Shown here piece by piece: positions 60,601 to 64,000 of a stretch of 64,000 nt of DNA. The notes beneath the pieces were generated by a model that ran no database searches, was not told the DNA's origin, and worked only from the letters and a program-made list of their open reading frames with translations. Source of the stretch: Schistosoma mansoni (Eukaryota > Platyhelminthes > Trematoda > Strigeidida > Schistosomatidae); contig NC_031500.1 of the NCBI RefSeq assembly GCF_000237925.1, forward strand, positions 13,913,753 to 13,977,752, in the 5' to 3' direction. Made by a program: the position numbers and the translations under genes. Every line of letters begins with the position of its first letter. Position 1 is the stretch's first letter.

Positions 60601-61379
60601 CGTATTTTCAAAAGAACTAACAAAACTTTCCTTCAAAGAATACAGATACTAGTGATCATCGGCCATACATTAAATAGTTAGAATTTTGAATTATTATGTA
60701 TTTATTGAATATAATACAATGTATAAACAATATACGTCGAATAAACTCACAGGGCCAGATTTGGGAATTGAATGTACGGTAAAATCTGGACAGAATAGCA
60801 GATCCTAGGGAAGTTTGGATTTAAAAAGGCCACTTACGCATAGTGCTGATAGTAAACTTTGAGCAAGTGGAACAAATTCAACCTGCTGTTTTTGATAAGA
60901 TAAATAGTAAAGCAACGTACTTCTCGGGATACAGAAGGATCGACTGGGAGAGGTGACCAAAAAAACGAGCGCCATTCTGTGTCTTCAAATATGTATGGCA
61001 ATAATCTAGTTAGCAACCGGATGCAGTTGAGAACTGTAAAATATATGCAACTTGGATAAACTAACCTGTAAGTTGGTCTTTGGTAGTCGGTGAAGCAGAC
61101 TCAGACACCTGTGCGATACGCTCAATGGCTTTATAGCATAAAGTAGCCAGATTGTTTGGGGCTTCTGTTCTTAAAGCTCGGATTTCGGCTGCGGGGATGA
61201 GAGCAAATATATCTTGGATAGACATTGGATATTCAGCCCAAAACTGGTCCCAAAAGTTATCATCGTTAGAATCAACAGGCTAATCAATAAGTAATCTGAA
61301 ATGTTAGCAATACTTGGGTTTTCGTAGTGAGTTGTATAACTGCATTCCGGTAGCCTAACTTAGAATTATCGCCACCCAT
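30612..61379 (-). CDS. HID1: HID1 domain-containing protein (Golgi/dense-core-vesicle factor)
   Basis: Sixteen minus-strand exons: 61379-61314, 61279-61066, 61033-60921, 60885-60838, 60804-60751, 55146-54793, 54036-53809, 50230-49999, 47063-46912, 45258-45180, 43276-43112, 41045-40669, 37746-37450, 35768-35485, 33426-33268, 30675-30612. All phases agree; total 961 residues (human 788). The start MGGDNSKL keeps Gly2 and Ser6 of an N-myristoylation signal. Family blocks are [183 protein letters not shown] and RLFEIQRI. Exons 12-14 add a Ser/Asn-rich insert. HID1 acts peripherally at Golgi membranes in neuropeptide sorting. Introns 1-4 are 34, 32, 35 and 33 nt. The start of exon 13 could also be 37731. 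Confidence 0.95.
30935..31226 (+). repeat. Family C ATAA-tailed repeat, 5'-truncated
   Basis: It matches the last 300 bp of the family (AATGGTGTACATGGGTTCCA, GGTCACCAGCTATCGTGGGA, CACCTGCTTCGGTTTGGG) and ends TTTAAATAAATAAATAAA. It lies in the last intron of HID1, antisense to the gene, and is more diverged than the copies at 41.4 and 51.5 kb. Confidence 0.75.
31353..32701 (+). mobile_element. RTE-clade LINE, internally deleted, inactive
   Basis: Perfect 15-bp duplications TATAATATATTTTAG (31338-31352 and 32702-32716) frame a 1,349-bp insertion in HID1 intron 15. It starts with leader sequence (GGGATGGGGTCGCTAACCCC) that jumps directly into the [56 protein letters not shown]. The catalytic box reads FAND rather than FADD and several stops interrupt the frame. 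The C-terminal region is long and open (31952-32524: [57 protein letters not shown]). The 3' end is ATGCTGGTCGGCGG ... GTAAGTAAGTAAG. No endonuclease remains. Confidence 0.85.
33045..33185 (-). mobile_element. Short SR2-like LINE fragment
   Basis: The sequence ACATGGCTCATTCCAACAGT ... ATTTCATGGACTGATG parallels 34519-34640, the reverse strand of the SR2 C-terminal coding end. It lies in the 15th intron of HID1. Boundaries are approximate. Confidence 0.5.
34265..35400. mobile_element. Chimeric SR2-like remnant: plus 5' UTR next to minus 3' half
   Basis: 34330-34480 matches the plus-strand 5' leader of SR2 (GATGTGACGTCAGTAAAG, GGGAGGGGGTTAGACAAGGT, ACGGAGCTAACAC; compare 56450-56620). From about 34481 to 35400 the match is to the minus strand of the RT C terminus and 3' end ([24 protein letters not shown] reading, 35039-34782). 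The two halves point away from each other. The copy is old and broken. It lies in HID1 intron 14. Confidence 0.65.
35875..36085 (+). repeat. Short repeat related to 6340-6600
   Basis: GGACTAGGTAAACATGACA, ATATTTCAGTTCAACTCAAG, CATTCCGATCTCATAGAGG, TTATCAGTTCTCTTAAGACT and TTCGATGACGG follow the order of the INTS12 intron copy. The hammerhead-like part is degenerate. It lies in HID1 intron 13. Confidence 0.45.
36086..36640 (+). mobile_element. LTR-like fossil
   Basis: The segment has the layout of an LTR promoter: TATATAAACC at about 36358, AATAAATG at about 36381, then GAACTCAATTGGAAGGGCTA. No coding region of a retrotransposon is recognised nearby. It may be a solo LTR of a schistosome gypsy or Bel family; it is broken and its limits are uncertain. 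Confidence 0.4.
38995..40605 (-). mobile_element. SR2-like LINE, internally deleted
   Basis: On the minus strand, from 40605 down: endonuclease start ([38 protein letters not shown]), then [20 protein letters not shown] and [12 protein letters not shown], then the linker to about 39690. There it jumps to the RT C terminus at 39655 ([40 protein letters not shown]). The central RT is gone. The 5' end lies about 60 nt beyond the donor of HID1 exon 12 and has the gene's orientation. Confidence 0.8.
41436..42098 (+). repeat. Family C repeat, full length with duplicated 3' tail
   Basis: A complete unit (41441-41940) from CCCTGGTACGGCCGAG to AAATAAATAAAC is followed by a second copy of its last 140 bp (41955-42098, TTTAGGCACCTGGGCAGTAT ... 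CAAATAAATAAA). AACCGGTT lies on both sides (near 41425 and 42097), a likely imperfect duplication. It lies in HID1 intron 11, antisense to the gene. A 100-codon reading (41639-41941) is shared with the copy at 51.8 kb but has no known domain. Confidence 0.8.
42965..43036 (-). repeat. tRNA-like SINE head
   Basis: On the minus strand it has box A (CTAGTGGTTAAAGCATCTGA) and box B (GCGGGTTTGAACC) at tRNA spacing. No cloverleaf with paired acceptor stem is evident, and the segment lies in HID1 intron 11, so a SINE promoter is more likely than a tRNA gene. Related minus-strand remnants lie at 42120-42180 and 48430-48475. Confidence 0.45.
43540..43705 (+). repeat. Old Sm-alpha-like SINE with dead hammerhead
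   Basis: GTTGCTAAGTGGATAATGAG (box A region), TACTGGGTTTGAG (box B), TATATCCAGCTGACAAGTCC and TACTAGTCACTATCC follow the 10490-10659 copy. The core reads CTGACAAG and AGAAC instead of CTGACGAG and GAAAC, so the ribozyme is inactive by motif. Confidence 0.65.
44099..44158 (+). mobile_element. 60-bp insertion: extreme 3' end of family C
   Basis: Only the end of the repeat is present (TGGCGCATATATATCTGGTG ... AAATAAATAAAT). It is bounded by perfect 11-bp duplications ATGCATACAAA (44088-44098 and 44159-44169). This shows that family C moves by target-primed reverse transcription from its 3' end. Confidence 0.85.
44243..44266. repeat. (AT)n microsatellite
   Basis: An uninterrupted AT dinucleotide run of about 24 bp in HID1 intron 10. 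Confidence 0.9.
46180..46400 (+). mobile_element. RTE LINE 5' leader fragment
   Basis: It contains GAATCTCGGCTTTCACTATG, CCCAGGGCAGAGTTTGAATG and CTACGAGATGGGGTTACCGA. The last part matches the leader of the RTE element at 31380-31400 (CTACGGGATGGGGTCGCTAA). It ends near AGTAAGTTAATT. It is separate from the 3' fragment 165 bp further on. Confidence 0.55.
46565..46815 (+). mobile_element. 5'-truncated RTE LINE, 3' end
   Basis: Perfect 12-bp duplications ATCATACTATAA lie at 46553-46564 and 46816-46827. The body matches 32440-32700 (GAAGTGGATAGGA, AATCACCCAACTGCGTCACA, GAATGCTGGTCGGCGGCC) with small internal deletions and ends GTAAGTAAGT. It lies in HID1 intron 9, antisense to the gene. Confidence 0.85.
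46828..46911. repeat. (AAT)n-rich tract at HID1 exon 9 donor
   Basis: ATTATAATAATAATAATAAT runs at 46880-46900, just inside intron 9. A similar (TAA)n tract lies at 49919-49948, just inside intron 8. Confidence 0.7.
47107..49308. other. HID1 intron 8, no recognised element in this part
   Basis: AT-rich intron sequence. A box-A-like tRNA remnant (minus, 48430-48475) is the only hint of a repeat. Plus-strand readings at 47878 and 48609 have no conserved features. Confidence 0.5.
49404..49442 (-). ncRNA. Hammerhead ribozyme motif, left arm of dimer
   Basis: The minus strand reads CTGAGGAG, GTCCCACTATAGGAC (stem II), GAAAC and GTCGTCC. All core bases are in place. It faces a second hammerhead 57 bp away on the other strand. 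Confidence 0.65.
49495..49545 (+). ncRNA. Hammerhead ribozyme motif, right arm of dimer
   Basis: CTGAGGAG at 49499-49506, GTCCCACAATAGGAC (stem II), GAAAC from 49521 and GTC at 49530-49532. The flank CCAGTGCTCCC supplies stem I pairing with the upstream GATCTTCGGTG region only weakly, so the fold needs computing. Confidence 0.65.
50345..50462 (+). repeat. tRNA-like SINE with partial hammerhead core
   Basis: GTGGTTCACAGGTTAAGTAT and TTATGGGTTCCG resemble boxes A and B. CTGATGAG then CCCCACACTAGG follow, but the GAAA is missing. It lies in HID1 intron 7. Confidence 0.45.
50569..50781. mobile_element. Head-to-head inverted SINE dimer, one hammerhead
   Basis: The left part is the minus-strand 3' half of family B (GTTGAGATCATGAGTC ... 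rc hammerhead at about 50624-50661). The right part is the plus-strand tail (CCGTCCAGTGCTTCCAGG ... GACTCATGATCTCAAC ... AAAACCCC). Perfect 10-bp duplications TATTTTTATA lie at 50559-50568 and 50782-50791. The arms form a palindrome of about 90 bp. It lies in HID1 intron 7. Confidence 0.75.
50825..50960 (+). repeat. Degenerate hammerhead-SINE remnant
   Basis: CCCTCAAGATTACGGGTACA, TTGATGACGAG, TGCCAAATAGCAC and TTCCAACCACTTA echo the SINE at 6465-6600. The GAAA is replaced by CAAAG. It lies in HID1 intron 7. Confidence 0.45.
51536..52058 (+). repeat. Family C reference copy, full length with duplications
   Basis: A 523-bp unit lies between perfect 13-bp duplications ATGAGTAAAAAAG (51523-51535 and 52059-52071). 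It begins CCCCAAATGCCCTGGTACGG and ends AAATAAATAA. There is no terminal inverted repeat and no known protein domain, so it is a non-autonomous retroposon. It lies in HID1 intron 7, antisense to the gene. Confidence 0.85.
52527..52613 (-). mobile_element. SR2-like 3' UTR fragment
   Basis: CAGTCAGTCAGTCAGCTAC and CCAGGCACATTTATGCATCG match 14219-14300 almost word for word. It is only about 87 bp long, an extreme 5' truncation. It lies in HID1 intron 7. Confidence 0.7.
54205..54480 (+). mobile_element. Family B hammerhead SINE, most complete single copy
   Basis: The order is GTTGTGAGATAGTAACTCAC head, TTAGACATTAACACTGTTGG, tRNA-like part (ATGCCGGCTCAGTGATCTAG, GAGGTTAAGCGCCCGCG, box B TCCTGAGTTAGAATC), then a hammerhead-derived CTGAGGGG ... 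GGACGGAAC and the tail TGACTCATGATCTCAACTAT. Two core positions have changed, so the ribozyme is probably inactive. It lies in HID1 intron 6, antisense to the gene. Confidence 0.7.
55505..56130 (-). mobile_element. SR2-like LINE fragment (RT C terminus)
   Basis: The minus strand parallels 34555-35340 and 39000-39650 (GGGAGTGAGGTAGTAGATTG, AGTCTCATCAGCCCTGGTGC, GCTTTCTGAATAAG complement). It is heavily decayed. It abuts, in opposite orientation, the plus-strand SR2 element that starts near 56253. Confidence 0.6.
56253..60190 (+). mobile_element. SR2-like RTE-clade LINE, nearly full length
   Basis: It begins at GGATGGCCGTTGCTACTACC and ends in GTACGTACGTACGAAG ... CTGACTGACTGG. It has a 5' leader of about 0.4 kb, one long endonuclease-RT region (56653-59960) and a 3' UTR of about 0.23 kb. 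It sits antisense in HID1 intron 5. The frames are long and the catalytic box is intact, so it is the youngest large insertion in the window, but frameshifts and one nonsense codon leave it inactive. Confidence 0.88.
56653..59958 (+). pseudogene. SR2-like LINE endonuclease-reverse transcriptase, disrupted
   Basis: Four readings cover one RTE-type polyprotein. 56653-57663 is the APE endonuclease ([89 protein letters not shown]). A frame change near 57650 leads to 57621-58166 ([31 protein letters not shown]). A second near 58150 leads to 58121-59221, the RT ([96 protein letters not shown]). TGA at 59219-59221 stands where relatives have Arg (GMR/GM*). The C-terminal part continues to 59653 and, after a third shift, to 59958 ([20 protein letters not shown]). 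YADD is intact. Confidence 0.87.
60751..61379 (-). other. HID1 exons 1-5 with four consecutive micro-introns
   Basis: Introns at 61313-61280 (34 nt), 61065-61034 (32 nt), 60920-60886 (35 nt) and 60837-60805 (33 nt) each start with GT and end with AG and keep the frame. The reading across them restores the HID1 N terminus without loss ([38 protein letters not shown]). Intron 5 then leaps to 5,604 nt. Small 5' introns are known in Schistosoma. Confidence 0.9.
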
Positions 61380-61419
61380 CAGCGTAGCTTTGTGTTTAAA
61401 CCAGGCGCTACTTTAAGAG

Positions 61420-62460
61420 ATGTCTTGAAACTTTCAAATGGGTCAAATGGTTGTGGACGGAATAGATGAAGCTTTCTCTTAAAAAGCTTCTGTTTCTAGT
61501 AGCAGTGGATCAACAATACCTCCAGGCAGGAACCTAGGTATATTAACGATAACAGAGGAATTGTTCAAGTGTTTCAAATGGTTGTGGACGGAATAGATGA
61601 ATCTTTCGCTTAACGGGCTTCCGTGTCTAGTAGCATTGGATCACTTATATTCCAGGATGGAACCTAGGTATATTGACGATAAAAGAGGAAGAAAAGAAAT
61701 TGGAAAATCATAATAATATGTGGTCCTTAGTCCTTAAGAATAGGTCAAGTTTCCTCTTAAAGGACTCCTGGCAAGTCGCTTGGACTAGATCAGTCGGCAG
61801 AGAATTCCAGCATTTGACAACCCTTACGGAGGAGAAAATGTTTCTACAGTCTGTTCTGCTATTTCGGGTCTCCAGTTTCTGGGTGTTACCCCATAGGTTA
61901 GTGTTGTGACTAAGCTTAAGATGTTTAACGGGATGACCAGAATTGTTAAATATACTGTAAGTCAATAGAACGTCACCTCGAAGACGCCTGTACTCTAATA
62001 GGTGAGGGTTAAATGATTGGAAGTACTCTTTATAAGGTTTGAATTTGAGTTCTCGATCTGATTTCGTGGCTCACCGTGGGATACGTTCCAGAGTGTTCTT
62101 ATCCCTTTGGAGAGAGGGAGGAAATACTATGTTTCCGTATTGCAAACGCGGAATAATAAAACTGTTAAAAATTATGCAGAAATTTCTAACATCAAATTGG
62201 CCCAAAATGTGCTTCAATGTTGCCAGTGCAAGGTTTGCTTGAAATGCGTTTTCGTCACAATTAGCATACGATTTCATGTAGTAGGGTACCAACACTCCTA
62301 AATCTTTTTCGACTTGAGATACTTCTAGATAGGAGTTTCCTAAGTTGTAACTATAGTTTGCAACATGTCGCAGATGAACCACTTTACACTTTGAGGTGTT
62401 AAAGTAAAGTCCTCCTTCTCCTCCCACCTTTCAACTCATGCCATTCTGGCCCGACGATAT
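61420..62460 (-). mobile_element. CR1-clade LINE (SR1-like) 3' end with duplicated 3' UTR unit
   Basis: The minus strand encodes the RT C terminus (KCKVVHLRHVANYSYNLGNS, VEKDLGVLVPYYMKSYANCD, FIIPRLQYGNIVFPPSLQRD, LERIPR, then SVRVVKCWNSLPTDLVQATC). In the 3' UTR a unit of about 125 bp (CTAGACACGGAAGCC, ATTCCGTCCACAACCATTTG) occurs twice, 61690-61576 and 61563-61447. The sister element at 25140-25258 has it once. The 3' end stops about 45 bp before the HID1 start codon, on the same strand. Confidence 0.8.
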
Positions 62461-62576
62461 AGAAGGTTTTCCGCTACGCAGAATCTGAGTCCCACGAGCC
62501 TGGTGTGATGGACGTACGTGCAAAATTCCTTGCAATAGTGAAGTCACTACCACGCAGTTTTAATAGATACGTCACA

Positions 62577-64000
62577 CCTGTAGTGACCGGCCAGTCTCGA
62601 TAAGAACACGATTGGAATAACAGAAACAACTATTATTATTGTAACCAATTGTACCAGAGATTGTTTTACTGTATTTGTTTAACTGTGTCAGATTCACTTC
62701 TCGTTTCGCTCTCCGCCTTGTTTGATTCGAACTTGCTCACGAACTGCCCATTTCGCCTGTACCCTTTGGCACGTCTCGGTATTATTTCGATACCACGAGA
62801 TCGCCAATAAATATACTTGGTCTGGATTAATAAAGCCTTCTGATTTACGAGCTATCAAAGGAACCAAGTCGTTTTGGGGCGCGTAATCGAATAGTAGTGG
62901 TGATCATAGTCCGTCCTCGACTCGACATCCACTACACACCTATTGTAAGGTCCATTTTGAGGGTTTCGTGTGCGAAAATCCCTCCATGCATACACTTGAA
63001 ACTTGTTCTTAATGGTTTCTTTAGTTGTTCATTATTGTTAGTCTTTTTGATGCCATTTGAGATTGTAATGTTTCATTTCATAACAGTTTTGGCATTTTCG
63101 CTTTCACTGAGTTTCTATGTTTCTTCCTGAATTGTATCTATGTTGTTTTAGCTGATATTTAATCTTGGCGGCAGCCATATTGATTGTTCTCTCATTCATT
63201 GTGTTGCTTGATTTGACTGGAATCGTGCATTTTCGTTGTGAATTGAAGCACCTTCCCAGAATTGAAAGCACTTTGTGTTATAAAGCAACAAACTATTATC
63301 TTTTGAACGGATTTTTACTTGATCTATCCAGAGAGGATAGAATAACACTTATTTCTTGGTGCGTTCGATCGATTATTGTAGGAACAATAATTGGTCTAAT
63401 AACTGAGTGGTAATATTTGTTTAGGTAAAATTGTACATTTGTATTTATGATAAAATTTAGAACCGTTGTTACCCCAATCACCTTGTTCTGATTTCTATTG
63501 GAGTGCACGAGTGTCTTCTCATCCAGACATTTGTTCTTCAGCCAAACTTAGTTTGGATCTTACACCTAGCATGTTTATTTGTGGTGTTTCGGAACCTTAC
63601 GACAATTTGAAGAAGGTTACCCTTAAACATGGAGAAATAACCGACCAGCAAAGTTTAGACCGACTTTTCCACATCATGGAGCTGCAAATTGGCTCGGCAA
63701 CAGAAATGTTGCTATGTGTGTGAAAACACTGGTCATCGGACATTTGACGAGGCTGTGTTAAGACAGCTCTTCCTGTATAAGCTTCCTCAATAGGCTCAGG
63801 CGGTTCTCGTCTCACTTCGAAATAATGCCGTAAATGAACTGATTGCATCCGCTAGCAGGATTCCGGAGATTACCGGAACCTCATGTGCCGAGGCTTATTC
63901 TGTCAAAGAAAAACCTCAAACAACACAAAAAGGTGTTACAGATCCCTGCACACTATCACTCGCTATCTTAATATCCATCATAATCTTAAACACTCACAAA
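62577..64000 (+). mobile_element. Gypsy-like LTR retrotransposon fossil: LTR and gag region
   Basis: An LTR-like block (about 62577-62890, TGTAGTGACCGG ... GAGCTATC) is followed by a primer-site-like stretch near 62870 and, from about 63470, by gag-like coding remnants (SLDLTPSMFICGVSEPYDNL, TLKHGEITDQQSLDRLFHIM) typical of schistosome Ty3/gypsy elements. It is broken at several places and runs past the window end. Its LTR relates to 22333-22605. Moderately old. Confidence 0.65.

Noticed and set aside
1-64000. CRISPR arrays, bacterial operons or ribosomal RNA genes
   Set aside because: None seen; intron-bearing genes and LINEs show eukaryotic nuclear DNA.

Overview
The window is nuclear DNA of a blood fluke, almost certainly genus Schistosoma. 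The evidence is AT-rich sequence, SR2/RTE-like and SR1/Perere-3-like (CR1 clade) LINE fragments, short retroposons carrying schistosome-type hammerhead ribozymes, gypsy-like LTR fossils, and genes whose first introns are only 32-46 nt while later introns run to kilobases. The species is not resolved. One assembly gap of 200 N lies at 2299-2498.

Four conserved single-copy eukaryotic genes could be rebuilt exon by exon, with GT-AG borders and consistent phase. INTS12 (minus, 4898-8709, 3 exons) is the PHD-finger subunit of the Integrator complex. TRAPPC3/BET3 (minus, 8964-15592, 5 exons) is a core TRAPP vesicle-tethering subunit. CZIB (plus, 25383-28073, 5 exons) is a CXXC zinc-binding protein. 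HID1 (minus, 30612-61379, 16 exons, 961 codons) is a Golgi/dense-core-vesicle protein with an N-myristoylation signal. TRAPPC3 and INTS12 lie head to tail only 254 bp apart, with a poly(A) signal and a splice acceptor next to the INTS12 ATG, so they may form a trans-spliced pair. A FLYWCH zinc-finger fragment lies at 2922-3149. TRAPPC3 and CZIB diverge; CZIB and HID1 converge.

Layout: 1-4890 holds repeats, the gap and the FLYWCH fragment; 4.9-15.6 kb INTS12 and TRAPPC3, whose introns hold SR2 and SINE insertions; 16.0-20.2 kb a nearly full-length CR1 LINE with a mutated catalytic motif; 20.2-25.3 kb CR1 debris, an LTR fossil and a second CR1 element; 25.4-28.1 kb CZIB; 28.3-29.9 kb SR2 and SINE; 30.6-61.4 kb HID1, whose introns hold at least fifteen insertions including a nearly full-length SR2 at 56.25-60.19 kb; 61.4-64 kb a CR1 3' end and the 5' end of a gypsy-like fossil.

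The most unusual signals are (1) hammerhead SINEs joined head to head as inverted dimers, four times, each apparently inserted as one unit between target-site duplications; (2) sense-strand 3' tails of the same CR1 family directly upstream of the start codons of both CZIB and HID1; (3) runs of consecutive micro-introns at gene starts; (4) the compact TRAPPC3-INTS12 pair.
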